A stretch of 64,000 bases of DNA from Candidatus Centipeda massiliensis (GTDB taxonomy: Bacteria > Bacillota > Negativicutes > Selenomonadales > Selenomonadaceae): NCBI RefSeq assembly GCF_900290285.1, contig NZ_LT985754.1:127877-191876 (forward strand), read 5' to 3'. This document shows, in pieces, positions 7,762-16,683 of the stretch (position 1 is its first letter; each line of letters starts with the position of its first letter). The position numbers and the translations under genes were made by a program. The notes below the pieces were generated by a model. It ran no database searches. It worked only from the letters and a program-made list of their open reading frames with translations, and was not told the DNA's origin.

Positions 7762-8531
7762 GGCATCTGCTCCGTGCGGTAGTCGACGAGCGGCAGCCCC
7801 TCCGCATCGTAGGTAACGTTTGCACGCACGCCGTAAATGCGTTCGAGCATTTCCTCTGTGATGATGTCCCTTGGCGTGCCGATCCGTTCGATGCGCCCCG
7901 CCTTCATGACGACGAGGAGGTCGGCGTACATCGCCGCGAGGTTGAGGTCGTGGAGCGCGGCAATCACGCCAATACCAAGGCTTTTGACCAGCTCAAGTAT
8001 ATGCAGCTGATACTTGATGTCGAGATGGTTTGTCGGCTCATCGAGGATGAGCAGCTGCGGCTCTTGCACGAGACAGCGCGCGAGCATGACGCGCTGCTGC
8101 TCGCCGCCCGAGAGTTCATTGAAGGAGCGCTCGGCCGCGTCCGTCATGCCGACGCGCGCAAGCGCCGCAGAGACGAGTGCGCGATCCTCCTCCGTGTCCT
8201 CCTCGAAGCTCTCCTTGTACGGAGCGCGTCCCATGAGGGCGATCTCCTCCACGCTGAAATCAAAGTCGACGGCGTGGAACTGTCCCATGACACCGATCTC
8301 CTGTGCCGCCGCGCGCAGCGGGATGTCCGCAATCGGTGTGCCGTCCATCGTAATCTTTCCCGTCTGTACGCGGTGGACGCGGTAGAGGTGCTTCAGCAGG
8401 GTGGACTTGCCGCAGCCGTTTGGTCCAAGGAGTGCGACGAAGCGGTCGGCGGGGAGGTCGGCGGGGATGCCGTGCAGGATCTCCTTTGCACCGATGCAGA
8501 ATTTCAGACCTTCGATGTGAATATTTTTCAT
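7758..8531 (-). CDS. ABC transporter ATP-binding protein (FecE/FhuC/BtuD family)
   Basis: A 257-residue ATPase with Walker A GPNGCGKST near residue 35, a Q-loop (MGQFHAVDF), signature LSGGEQQRVMLARCL, Walker B LLILDEPTNHLDIKYQ and switch His (AALHDLNLAAMYAD). The HLDIKYQ variant is typical of iron-complex importers. The longer open frame upstream is a reading-frame extension through the permease gene; the start at 8531 is fixed by the ATGA overlap with the permease stop (8528) and the GGAGG just before it. It powers the FecCD permease encoded immediately upstream. No unusual residues are seen in the nucleotide-binding motifs. Confidence 0.92.
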   Translation of the reverse strand: MKNIHIEGLKFCIGAKEILHGIPADLPADRFVALLGPNGCGKSTLLKHLYRVHRVQTGKITMDGTPIADIPLRAAAQEIGVMGQFHAVDFDFSVEEIALMGRAPYKESFEEDTEEDRALVSAALARVGMTDAAERSFNELSGGEQQRVMLARCLVQEPQLLILDEPTNHLDIKYQLHILELVKSLGIGVIAALHDLNLAAMYADLLVVMKAGRIERIGTPRDIITEEMLERIYGVRANVTYDAEGLPLVDYRTEQMP

Positions 8532-9559
8532 CGTCCGCCTCCAAAGTTCCCACTGCTGCCGAAGAGCAGCTTCATGAAGAGCGGTGCACCGATGAGTGCC
8601 GTGATGATACCGATGGGCAGATCGCCCGCCGGTAGGAGAGTGCGCGCGAGGAGATCGGCGACGACGAGGAAGATCGCACCGACGAGGAGGGCTGCCGGCA
8701 GCAGCCGACGATGGGACGCACCCGTAAATGCACGCACGAGATGCGGGACGACCAGCCCGACAAAGCCGATGATGCCGCAGGTCGCAACGAGGACACCCGT
8801 CAGCAGCGCGAGAAGCCCCATGTAGAGACGGCGCTTTGCACTTGCGTCGATGCCAAGCGTCACGGCAAGCTCCTCGCCGAGCAGGAGCACGTCGAGCGTG
8901 CGCAGCTGGGAGAGAAAGTAGACAGCGAGTGCGGTGACGATGAGAACGGGCAGGAAGAGGCTGTGCCATTTCGCATCGGCAAGGCTGCCCATCGTCCAGA
9001 ACGCCGCGGATTGCATCCCCTCCGCGTCCGCCGCCATATAGACGATAAAATTGGTCGCCGCGACGCAGAGCGCACTGATCGCCGCACCCGCGAGCACGAG
9101 CTTCACGGTCGAGACGCGCCGATGAATCCCCGCGAGCATGAGGACGGCGAGCGTCGCAAGGATTGCCCCGAGGAAGGCCGCGCCCGGCACACCAAAGGGG
9201 ATTGCCGCCGTCCCAATGAGGATCGCGAGTGTCGCGCCGACGGATGCGCCCGAGGCAATGCCGAGGATGAACGGCTCCGCAAGCGGATTCTGCACACTCG
9301 CCTGCATGACGACACCCGCAAGCGCCAGTCCCGCTCCCGCTGTCATTGCGAGCAGGACGCGCGGCACACGCAGCGACCATATAATGTCCGTGAGCGCAGG
9401 ATCAACGGCGGGGATGCGCCCCGCGAGCTTTGCCGTGATGATGGCGAGCGTATCGGCGAGCGGCACGGAGACACTGCCCGCCGAGATAGCGAGTACGGCG
9501 ACAAGAATGAGCAGGATGGCGAGTGCGGGCGGCGAGCCGAGCATAGCTTTGATATGCAA
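8528..9559 (-). CDS. FecCD-family iron-complex permease
   Basis: A 343-residue inner-membrane permease with about ten helices and the family hallmarks LRVPRVLLAMTAGAGLALAG, VVMQASVQNPLAEPFILG, SGASVGA, and GFVGLVVPHLVR (the coupling-helix region that touches the ATPase). The start is chosen at TTG 9559, seven bases after AAAGGG; an in-frame ATG at 9631 lies upstream of the likely promoter -10 box and has no ribosome binding site. A methionine five codons downstream of the TTG is another option. It is the first gene of a four-gene operon: permease, ATPase, binding protein, TonB receptor, all joined by 4-bp overlaps. This is the reverse of the order in the second uptake operon at 46.6-52.0 kb. 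Confidence 0.9.
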   Translation of the reverse strand: MHIKAMLGSPPALAILLILVAVLAISAGSVSVPLADTLAIITAKLAGRIPAVDPALTDIIWSLRVPRVLLAMTAGAGLALAGVVMQASVQNPLAEPFILGIASGASVGATLAILIGTAAIPFGVPGAAFLGAILATLAVLMLAGIHRRVSTVKLVLAGAAISALCVAATNFIVYMAADAEGMQSAAFWTMGSLADAKWHSLFLPVLIVTALAVYFLSQLRTLDVLLLGEELAVTLGIDASAKRRLYMGLLALLTGVLVATCGIIGFVGLVVPHLVRAFTGASHRRLLPAALLVGAIFLVVADLLARTLLPAGDLPIGIITALIGAPLFMKLLFGSSGNFGGGR

Positions 9560-9598
9560 GAAAAATCCCTTTCTATGAGAATATTGTGTATTTCCTAA

Positions 9599-9648
9599 AC
9601 GTGAATAATATTCATGTCGAGGATACTTCATTTCATAGCCGCTGTCAA
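9599..9648 (-). promoter_or_regulatory. Promoter with Fur-box-like operator for the uptake operon
   Basis: On the minus strand: TTGACA (9643-9648), a 17-base spacer and TATCCT (9620-9625). Directly downstream, covering the expected transcription start, is a perfect 13-bp palindrome TGAATAATATTCA (9602-9614), extending imperfectly to ACGTGAATAATATTCATGT. It resembles AT-rich Fur operators and is well placed for repression. The regulator is inferred from this site and from the iron-transport genes. Confidence 0.65.
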
Positions 9649-9748
9649 TGAAAATCTCTCGCAGTAGATATAATAGATATATTTGTGCAGATTAGAGAGA
9701 TCGGGGCATAAGAAAACGACACATCTCATCGAGCGGGATGTGCCGTGC

Positions 9749-9777
9749 TTGACATTTGTAGAATATTTTTCTATAAT
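9749..9777 (+). promoter_or_regulatory. Consensus sigma-70 promoter of antitoxin-like sRNA, module 2
   Basis: TTGACA (9749-9754), a 17-base spacer and TATAAT (9772-9777), both perfect consensus. No protein gene follows on this strand before a terminator. Confidence 0.8.
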
Positions 9778-9783
9778 AACAGC

Positions 9784-9882
9784 ATAAAAGGACGACTGGT
9801 GTGTGGAATCGCCGGTCTCTCCGCAGAATTTTATGTTCTTGAAAGAGGAGCCGACGTGAACCGCACGTACGGCTCTTTTTTC
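9784..9882 (+). ncRNA. Predicted antisense sRNA (type I antitoxin), module 2
   Basis: An RNA of about 100 nt from the consensus promoter to a strong terminator: GAGCCG (9847-9852) pairs with CGGCTC (9870-9875), followed by six T. It ends just before the stop codon of the opposing toxin ORF (9886), giving a convergent 3' overlap with the toxin mRNA. Primary sequence and layout match module 1. Confidence 0.68.
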
Positions 9883-9885
9883 TGC

Positions 9886-9966
9886 CTATCTAGTAATCAG
9901 AAATATGATGTTGACTACGAGCGTTGCCGACGCAATCAGAAGCGATAGCTTTTCAAAAAGCGTCAC
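9886..9966 (-). CDS. TxpA/BsrG-like type I toxin peptide, module 2 (26 aa)
   Basis: A 26-residue hydrophobic peptide starting (M)TLFEKLSLL and containing SATLVVNIIFL before a Thr-Arg end; about 70% identical to the module 1 peptide. The start is taken as GTG 9966, eight bases from the SD; an ATG two codons upstream (9972) is too close to it. The SD is GGGGGG (9975-9980), which pairs with CTCCC across a UUCC loop (9976-9989) and is thus masked. Different hairpin bases from module 1 with the same pairing suggest that masking is selected. Expected to act at the inner membrane and to be silenced by the sRNA at 9784-9882. Function is inferred from TxpA/BsrG resemblance and genetic layout. Confidence 0.7.
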   Translation of the reverse strand: MTLFEKLSLLIASATLVVNIIFLITR

Positions 9967-10018
9967 GCACATCACCCCCCGGAAGGGAGTAAACCGACAT
10001 TCACCAGTCGCTGGGTTC

Positions 10019-10024
10019 ATTATA
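10019..10024 (-). promoter_or_regulatory. Extended -10 element of toxin mRNA, module 2
   Basis: TGCTATAAT on the minus strand, inside a block identical to module 1 (TATAGCACATCGTTTCTTCA on the plus strand). Confidence 0.6.
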
Positions 10025-10051
10025 GCACATCGTTTCTTCACAGGAAAGCAC

Positions 10052-10083
10052 AAAACGGAGCAGGGAATTCTGCTCCGTTTTTG
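10052..10083. terminator. Hairpin terminator at edge of module 2
   Basis: AAAACGGAGCAG pairs with CTGCTCCGTTTT around GGAATT. It corresponds to the hairpin at 4748-4783 of module 1, so it belongs to the duplicated block. It would insulate the module from the aldehyde dehydrogenase gene. Confidence 0.75.
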
Positions 10084-10147
10084 CTTGCCACATTTCCACC
10101 GTACATTTATAATTGAAAGAAAATGAATCTGTACGGAGGATACCACA

Positions 10148-11575
10148 ATGAAGACCATCAAAATGCTGATCGACGGCAAGCGCGTTGCGGGCGAGGGAAC
10201 GCTCCCCGTTTATCACAAGGCGACGGGCGAGGTGATCGCCGAGATCGCTGCAGCGGGCGCGGAGCATGTGCGTGCGGCAGTGGATGCGGCGGAGCGTGCC
10301 TTCCATGAGGTACAGCTCAGTCCCTACGAGCGCTACGAGATCCTCATGCGTGCGGCAAACCTCATGCGCGAGCGCCGTGAGGAGTTCGCGACGGCACTCT
10401 CTGCTGAGGCGGGCAAGCCCATCCGCGACGCACGCGGCGAGATTGACCGCGCCTATCAGACCTTCATCCTCTCGGCGGAGGAGGCGAAGCGTCTGCGCGG
10501 TGAGACCGTACCGCTGGCGGGTGCGCCGGGCTGCAGCAATCGCATGGCGTTCACGATCCGCCGTCCGCTTGGCGTCGTCTGCGCGATTACGCCGTTCAAC
10601 TTCCCCGTGAACCTTGCCGCGCACAAGATCGGCCCGGCGCTTGCGGCGGGCAACACCGTCGTCTACAAGCCCGCCTCGGCGACGCCGCTCACGGCATCGC
10701 TCCTGTGCGACGTGTTTCAGGAGGCGGGGCTGCCTGCGGGCTGTCTCAACCTCGTCTACGGCGCGGGCGACAAAATCGGCGATCTCCTCACGGCGGACGA
10801 GCGCATCCGGATGTTCTCGTTTACGGGCAGCGTGCCCGTCGGCAAGGCACTGCATGCGGCGGTGGGCTTTCGCCGCATCTCGTTGGAGCTCGGCTCGAAC
10901 TCCGCAAACATCGTGCACGAGGATGTCGCGGATGTCACATGGGTCGCCGAGCACTGCGCGCGCCATGCGTTTGTGAATGCGGGGCAGGTCTGCATCTCCT
11001 GTCAGCGTGTCTACGTATCGCGCAGCATCTACGAGGCGTTCTGCGCGGCAATGACAGAGACGGCGCGCAGCTTCCGCAGCGGCGATCTCATGGACGTACA
11101 CACGCAGATCGGCCCCATGATCTCCGAGCGCGAGGCGCAGCGCATCGAGGCGTGGGTGGATGAGGCGGAGGATGAGGGGGCACGCGTGCTCACGGGCGGC
11201 AATCGGCGGGGTGCATTCTACGAGCCTACCGTCCTCACGGACGTTACCCCCGCGATGAAGGTCGTCACCGAGGAGACCTTTGCGCCCGTCGTCAGCATCA
11301 TTCCCTACGATACCATCGAGAAGGCGGTCGCGGCGGTCAATGCGTCGCGCTACGGTCTGCAGGCGGGCGTCTTCACACGCTCCCTCGCCGTCGCAAACTA
11401 CTGTGCCGAGCATCTTGAGGTCGGCGGGGTCATCATCGGCGACGGTGCGACCTTCCGCATGGATAATATGCCCTACGGCGGCGTGAAGGAAAGCGGCATC
11501 GGCAAGGAGGGACCCGCCTACGCCATACGCGAGCTCACTGAGGAAAAGCTGATCGTACTGAATGTCGAGGGGTGA
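10148..11575 (+). CDS. NAD(P)-dependent aldehyde dehydrogenase
   Basis: A 475-residue enzyme of normal ALDH length. The cofactor-binding segment has ITPFNFPVNLAAHKIGPALA and YKPASATPLTA; the Rossmann motif is FTGSVPVGKAL; the catalytic glutamate lies in LELGSNSANIV (near residue 248) and the nucleophilic cysteine in NAGQVCISCQRVYV (near residue 282). The C-terminus has EETFAPVVSIIPY and the PYGGVKESGIGKEG motif. It oxidises an aldehyde to the acid; it resembles the lactaldehyde/phosphonoacetaldehyde/glyceraldehyde-3-phosphate dehydrogenase subgroup, but the substrate cannot be fixed. GGAGG precedes ATG 10148. It stands between the toxin-antitoxin module and the helicase gene, 34 bp from the latter, so the two may be co-transcribed. 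Confidence 0.88.
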   Translation: MKTIKMLIDGKRVAGEGTLPVYHKATGEVIAEIAAAGAEHVRAAVDAAERAFHEVQLSPYERYEILMRAANLMRERREEFATALSAEAGKPIRDARGEIDRAYQTFILSAEEAKRLRGETVPLAGAPGCSNRMAFTIRRPLGVVCAITPFNFPVNLAAHKIGPALAAGNTVVYKPASATPLTASLLCDVFQEAGLPAGCLNLVYGAGDKIGDLLTADERIRMFSFTGSVPVGKALHAAVGFRRISLELGSNSANIVHEDVADVTWVAEHCARHAFVNAGQVCISCQRVYVSRSIYEAFCAAMTETARSFRSGDLMDVHTQIGPMISEREAQRIEAWVDEAEDEGARVLTGGNRRGAFYEPTVLTDVTPAMKVVTEETFAPVVSIIPYDTIEKAVAAVNASRYGLQAGVFTRSLAVANYCAEHLEVGGVIIGDGATFRMDNMPYGGVKESGIGKEGPAYAIRELTEEKLIVLNVEG

Positions 11576-11609
11576 GACGGCAAATAATCATAGAGAAAGG
11601 GGGCAGACT

Positions 11610-14600
11610 GTGGCAAAGCACACGATCGAGGAGCGCGAGCGGGTCAAATCCATTTTCACATTTCTCAAGGGCATGGCAGAGCTGAAGATGACGAGTGTCC
11701 TAGATATTGACAAACAGCTGTGGAAAAAATATATGGCGCAGATTCCGCAGGACGATGAATATGTGCATGTTTCCTACCGCGATACACTGAAAGCTGTGGC
11801 GGGAACAGCGGATGTGACGGCGGACGAGGATGCGGCGGAGGATGATTGGATTCTGACGGTGCGCAAGCCGGAGCTTTCGGCGTGCCCCGCGCCGGACGAT
11901 ATCCTGCGCCCGTGGCTGTTGCCGGGGTGGGATCGGTATGATGAGAAAGTACTTCACCATACGGAGCGTCCGCGTCAAAAGCGCGGAGATGCGGAAGTTT
12001 CTTTATGGGAAGAGCGGGAGATCTTCGAGGAGAATGCATCGCGTGTTAAAGTCTATCGTGCATGGCTCAAGAAACGTGAGCTGTGGGTCGAAGAATATGT
12101 TCGTTTAAGTCAGATACGGGAGCTGTTTCTAGAGCTGCGCCGCGTATCCAAGGAGCTTGAACAGGACTCTGAGACAAAAGAATTAGTGGTTGGCAACGGC
12201 ATTCTGACCGATAATAACGATCTAAGTATACGTCACCCAATTTTGTTGAAGCGCGTGCGTATGACCTTTGATGCACGCAGAAACGAGGTCGCTATTCGGG
12301 ATACGGAAGCAGAATCCGAGCTTTATACAACGGTATTGGCGGCATCTGAGAATGTGCATCACAATGCTGTCCCCAATGTGCTGCAGGCGCTTGTGCAGAA
12401 TGATTTTCATCCCCTTGATCGGACTGACGGGGGCGACTTCCTGAGAGGGGCGGTGCGAACTCTTTCAGATAAAGGATTATTTTTGAAGCGCAATCAAACG
12501 CCACCTCCCAATACGAAGGAGCGTCTGTTTTTGCAGGATAATCCTGTCTTTTTCATGCGCAGACGCGTGGACGGGCTGGCAAAGTTCGTCGATGGCGTGC
12601 TTGACCATATCGACGCGACGGGCTATGCGCCCCAGCCTCTTTGGGCGATTGCGGGGCTGCACGAGAAGCGCACCATGGAGGAACGCCCCGCACAGACGGC
12701 GGAGCAGAGGCTCGCCGCGCTTGGCGGGGAAGATCCGGAGATCCTGCTTGCCATGCCCGCCAACCGTGAGCAGCTCGCCATCGCCCAGCAGATCGAGCGA
12801 TACGATGCTGTGATCGTGCAGGGACCACCGGGCACGGGCAAGACGCACACGATTGTGAATCTAATGGGGCACTTCCTTGCGCAGGGGAAACGTATCCTTG
12901 TCACCAGTCATACAAAAAAGGCACTCTCTGTGCTGCGCGAGAAAATGCCGGAAAAGATGCAGAGCCTCTGCATCTCCCTGTTGGATGAGACAAATCACGA
13001 TATGGAGCGATCCGTAGATGGCATTTCATCCTATATGTCGTGCCATGATTCACGCGATGTGCGGCAGGAGAAGGAGAAGTTACGTGCGGAGCGCACGAAA
13101 ATCATACACGAACTTGCAGATGTACGAAAACGAATCTATCAGATTGAATGTTGGGAACAAGAGAACTTTGTCTATGCAGGGGAGAGCGTTTCGCCCGCCA
13201 AAGCGGCAAAGTTCGTGCAGGAATTTGAGCCGCTTTATGCGACGGTCATTCCGGGCAAGGTCGCCACAGGGAGAGGACTGCCCCTCTCGCTCGAGGAACT
13301 CTATGCACTTTATCGGAGCAACGGGTTGCTCGCCGCTGATGAGGAGCGTGAGCTGGCACTGGATGTTCCCAATCCGGAGACGCTGATTGCACCCGAGGAA
13401 CTGTTGTCTCTGCGTGCTCAGAAGAGGGCATTGGAGGAGCAACTGCGTACGATGGCGGAGGAGTTGGACGGAACTCTTATACGAAATCGGATCGGTGTTT
13501 TTCTGATGCGTGAGCGACACCACATTCCGCTCGTGCGTGCAGAGAAATCCTCTATAGCGGCACTGCAGCAATATCTTGATGCGTTTGAGACGCTTGCACC
13601 GTGGCATATCCAGGCTGCCGCGGACGGTAGGCGCGGCGGTGCATATCGGGAACGCTGGACACGCCTTTGCACGCAGATCGAGGAGACTGCGGCGTCTGCA
13701 GAGCAATTCGTTAGAGTGTCGTTCGGCAAGCAGGTGACCATCTCGAACGATGCGAATCGTACCGAGATGCAGCGTGTTCTGCCAAAGATGGAGGAGATCT
13801 ATCGACAGAACGGAAAGATCGGTTTTTTCAAACGCCTCTTTGACAAGTCCTTTGATCGTGTGGAGGGGTGGACGCGCATCAACGGTGCACGGATCGGCTC
13901 AGCTGCGGACTGCGCACTCGTCCGCTCCGCGCTCTCCCTTGCGGAGCAACGGGCGGCGTGTGGACGCGGATGGGATGAACTTCTCGCGGGACATGGTGTG
14001 ACGGCGTTTGCAGAGCTGGATGCCGCAGAGCCAGAGCGCGTGGCACAGACCGCGCTTTCGAGCATTTTCCGATATCTTGATTGGTATGACGGAGACTACA
14101 GAACGTTGACCAAACTGATGCAGTGTGCCGCACTTGATGCAGAGTCCGTTTTCCTGCGGAAAGAGATGATAAGTGAAACAGAATACATGAAACAGATACT
14201 GTCCTGTGTTCATGAATTTTTGCCGCTGTTTTGTAACCTCCTCGATGTCTATGGAAGATACTGCGCGACAGACGACGCCCTGCGTGTGGTTGACCGGTCA
14301 ATCGAAGATTTGCGAAGGTGCAAATCGACTCTGGTAAGTGATCTCGTTCGCGCCTTTTTCGGCGAGGACGAGGAGGGCTATGCTGATGTTTTCCGGAACA
14401 TCACGATTCTTCACGGAAAAACTTCCATATATACGGCACGCGAGGATGCCCTGCAAAAACTTCAGGTTGTCGCACCCGGATGGGCGGATGCAATACGTGC
14501 ACGACGCGGGATTCATGGTGCGTCCGAGGTTCCGACGGACATCGAGGAGGCATGGCGGTGGAAACAATACGATGCCATGTTGGGGGAGCTGACAAAGTTC

Positions 14601-16166
14601 TCGCCGGCAGAGTACCGCCGTCAGAATACGGAGCTGGGCAGGGACTATCGTACAACGACGGAGGAGGCGGCGGTCTGCAGCGCATGGGAATATATGCTGC
14701 GGCGTTCGGAGCGTGACGGAAGCGTTCAACAGAACTTACAAAGCTGGCGGATCACGATGCAGGCACTCGGTACAGGCAAAGGGAAACATGCGCCCACACT
14801 GCGCGCACAGGCGCGTGAGCTGATGGGGCTGTGTCAGAGAGCCGTCCCCGCATGGATTATGACGATACGGACGGCTCTCCTGCAGCTTGACCCTAGGGAA
14901 CATCATTTTGATGTTGTCATTGTGGACGAGGCGAGTCAGGCGGATCTGAGTGCACTTACCATGCTCTATCTCGGTACGAAGATTATTATCGTCGGCGACG
15001 ACAAGCAGGTCAGTCCGCTCGCGGTCGGAGAAAAGCAGAGTGAGGTCAACAAACTCATCAAAATGACTCTTGTCGGGCGCATCCCGGCACCGCATTATTA
15101 TACGGGACGGCTTTCACTCTACGATCTCGGCAAGACCGTTTGCCATCCGCTCATGCTGCGCGAGCATTTTCGCTGTGTGCCCGACATTATCGGATTTTCT
15201 AACATGCTGTGTTATGATGGAAATATCAAACCCTTGCGGGATAGGACTGACAGCACTCTCCTGCCCGCGCTTGTTCCACAGCGCATCGAGGGTACACGGG
15301 ACGGGAAGAAGAAAATCAATCGGGCGGAGGCGAAGCATACCGTTGCGCTTATTCGGGCAATGACAGAAATGGACGCATATCGGGATAAGACCATTGGCGT
15401 GATTTCCCTCCTCGGGAACGAGCAGTCGACGCTTGTCATGGAACTTTTGCTGCGCTCCTCCGTCGATATGGAGCATCATGCGATTCTCTGCGGCGACGCT
15501 GCACAGTTCCAAGGGGATGAGCGCGACGTTATCATCCTGAACATGGTGGACAGTGCAGAGGAGGACGGGATGCTCCGCCTCACGCGGGACACAAAAATCG
15601 TTCAGCGGTATAACGTTGCTGTGAGCCGTGCACGGGATCAGCTCTGGATTCTCCACTCATTTCCTGCATCCGCACTCAAGGGCGAGGACATCCGCAGCAA
15701 GCTGCTGAACTATGCGGCGAATCCGCATGCAGCAGACAGCGCACTGCCGCAGATCCGGCAGATGGCGGGCTCGCCGTTTGAGGAGGCGGTGGCAAAGACA
15801 CTGGTCGATCATGGCTACGACATCGTTCAGCAATGGCCGGTCGGGCACTACCGTATCGACATCGTTGTGCGCGACGGTGCGAAAAAGATCGCACTCGAGT
15901 GCGACGGTGACCGCTGGCACAGCGGCGCGGAGAAGGTCTATGAGGACATGGAGCGTCAGATGATCCTTGAGCGGCTCGGCTGGCAGTTCATCCGTCTGCG
16001 CGGCAGCACCTACTACCGCAATCCAGGAAAGGCGATGCAGGGCGTGATGCGCGAGCTCGAGGCGCACGACATCCATCCCGCCACACCTGCGGACACCGTC
16101 GTACGCAGTGACTTGGTCGAGGAAGTACGGCGTAGAGCAGAAATATATTTGTCGAAAAAAGAATAG
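11610..16166 (+). CDS. Very large SF1 (UPF1-like) helicase with C-terminal MTES_1575/Vsr-like nuclease domain
   Basis: A 1518-residue protein. Walker A GPPGTGKTHTIV lies near residue 405, Walker B VVIVDEASQAD near 1105, motif III VGDDKQVSPLAV just after, and motif VI RYNVAVSRARDQLWIL near 1335; together these mark a UPF1/DNA2-type superfamily 1 helicase with a long insertion (about 690 residues) between the two halves of the motor. The last 130 residues carry the Vsr-like nuclease pattern RIDIVVRDGAKKIALECDG...WH, with Asp and Glu metal ligands. The start is GTG 11610, seven bases after GGGGG; an upstream ATG at 11562 overlaps the previous gene without a ribosome binding site. Helicase-nuclease proteins of this kind often serve in anti-phage defence, but no partner gene is adjacent. 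The role is inferred only from domains. Confidence 0.8.
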   Translation: MAKHTIEERERVKSIFTFLKGMAELKMTSVLDIDKQLWKKYMAQIPQDDEYVHVSYRDTLKAVAGTADVTADEDAAEDDWILTVRKPELSACPAPDDILRPWLLPGWDRYDEKVLHHTERPRQKRGDAEVSLWEEREIFEENASRVKVYRAWLKKRELWVEEYVRLSQIRELFLELRRVSKELEQDSETKELVVGNGILTDNNDLSIRHPILLKRVRMTFDARRNEVAIRDTEAESELYTTVLAASENVHHNAVPNVLQALVQNDFHPLDRTDGGDFLRGAVRTLSDKGLFLKRNQTPPPNTKERLFLQDNPVFFMRRRVDGLAKFVDGVLDHIDATGYAPQPLWAIAGLHEKRTMEERPAQTAEQRLAALGGEDPEILLAMPANREQLAIAQQIERYDAVIVQGPPGTGKTHTIVNLMGHFLAQGKRILVTSHTKKALSVLREKMPEKMQSLCISLLDETNHDMERSVDGISSYMSCHDSRDVRQEKEKLRAERTKIIHELADVRKRIYQIECWEQENFVYAGESVSPAKAAKFVQEFEPLYATVIPGKVATGRGLPLSLEELYALYRSNGLLAADEERELALDVPNPETLIAPEELLSLRAQKRALEEQLRTMAEELDGTLIRNRIGVFLMRERHHIPLVRAEKSSIAALQQYLDAFETLAPWHIQAAADGRRGGAYRERWTRLCTQIEETAASAEQFVRVSFGKQVTISNDANRTEMQRVLPKMEEIYRQNGKIGFFKRLFDKSFDRVEGWTRINGARIGSAADCALVRSALSLAEQRAACGRGWDELLAGHGVTAFAELDAAEPERVAQTALSSIFRYLDWYDGDYRTLTKLMQCAALDAESVFLRKEMISETEYMKQILSCVHEFLPLFCNLLDVYGRYCATDDALRVVDRSIEDLRRCKSTLVSDLVRAFFGEDEEGYADVFRNITILHGKTSIYTAREDALQKLQVVAPGWADAIRARRGIHGASEVPTDIEEAWRWKQYDAMLGELTKFSPAEYRRQNTELGRDYRTTTEEAAVCSAWEYMLRRSERDGSVQQNLQSWRITMQALGTGKGKHAPTLRAQARELMGLCQRAVPAWIMTIRTALLQLDPREHHFDVVIVDEASQADLSALTMLYLGTKIIIVGDDKQVSPLAVGEKQSEVNKLIKMTLVGRIPAPHYYTGRLSLYDLGKTVCHPLMLREHFRCVPDIIGFSNMLCYDGNIKPLRDRTDSTLLPALVPQRIEGTRDGKKKINRAEAKHTVALIRAMTEMDAYRDKTIGVISLLGNEQSTLVMELLLRSSVDMEHHAILCGDAAQFQGDERDVIILNMVDSAEEDGMLRLTRDTKIVQRYNVAVSRARDQLWILHSFPASALKGEDIRSKLLNYAANPHAADSALPQIRQMAGSPFEEAVAKTLVDHGYDIVQQWPVGHYRIDIVVRDGAKKIALECDGDRWHSGAEKVYEDMERQMILERLGWQFIRLRGSTYYRNPGKAMQGVMRELEAHDIHPATPADTVVRSDLVEEVRRRAEIYLSKKE

Positions 16167-16214
16167 GACACCTGAGCTTCCACCGCGCCATGATCTGACG
16201 TTCTCTGCATAGCA

Positions 16215-16250
16215 AACGAACACCCCGCCATTTTCGTCGGGGTGTTCGTG
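16215..16250. terminator. Bidirectional hairpin between convergent genes
   Basis: CGAACACCCCG (16217-16227) pairs with CGGGGTGTTCG (16238-16248) between the helicase gene and the convergent DUF1653 gene. Confidence 0.7.
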
Positions 16251-16252
16251 TA

Positions 16253-16489
16253 TTATGGCTGTACTTTTTCAAAGCGATGCTGCTGCGCCGCATCGGGATA
16301 CTTGGCGCGATCCACCGCGCTCATAAACATTGCGAGCGGACGCGCATAGATGCCATAGCTGCCGTAGAGTGCCTGATAGACGACGAGCCGCTCGCCGGTC
16401 TCCGTGTGCTCCGCGACCGTCTCGATGCGGTAGAGGTTGCCCTTGAAGTGCCGCCAGATCTCGCCGTGCCGTGGTGTTTCGCGTGTCAT
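16253..16489 (-). CDS. DUF1653 domain protein
   Basis: A 78-residue soluble protein that matches the DUF1653 pattern over its whole length: [16 protein letters not shown] near the start, [14 protein letters not shown] in the middle, [18 protein letters not shown] near the end and a final HRFEKV. The function of DUF1653 is unknown; many members are stand-alone small cytoplasmic proteins. The start at 16489 is set by AGGAGG five bases upstream; the longer frame to 16561 lacks a ribosome binding site. It is a single-gene unit, convergent with the helicase gene. Confidence 0.82.
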   Translation of the reverse strand: MTRETPRHGEIWRHFKGNLYRIETVAEHTETGERLVVYQALYGSYGIYARPLAMFMSAVDRAKYPDAAQQHRFEKVQP

Positions 16490-16683
16490 AGTGCCTCCTG
16501 ATCGCTGCTCCATAGATGCGTGTCTGCACATGATTATAGAGATTGAGCGGCGCCCTGTCAAAAGCTCTTTTTATTATGAAAAAACTTTCATTATCGGCGC
16601 AATTCGTGTAAAATTAAGAAAAGAATACGAACGGAGCAGACCGCTCTTCTATGTGCTGCTCCAATCTGTAGGAGGATGACGAA

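Noticed and set aside
7758..9380. 540-residue minus-strand ORF as a fusion protein
   Set aside because: The part upstream of 8531 is an out-of-frame shadow of the FecCD permease; the ATPase begins at 8531.
9690..9745. Possible separate hairpin RNA upstream of module 2
   Set aside because: Only one weak hairpin (CACATCTC/GGATGTG) without promoter; more likely a terminator-like remnant.
11562..11609. Upstream ATG extending the helicase by 16 residues
   Set aside because: It lies inside the aldehyde dehydrogenase gene without a ribosome binding site; GTG 11610 has GGGGG at good spacing.
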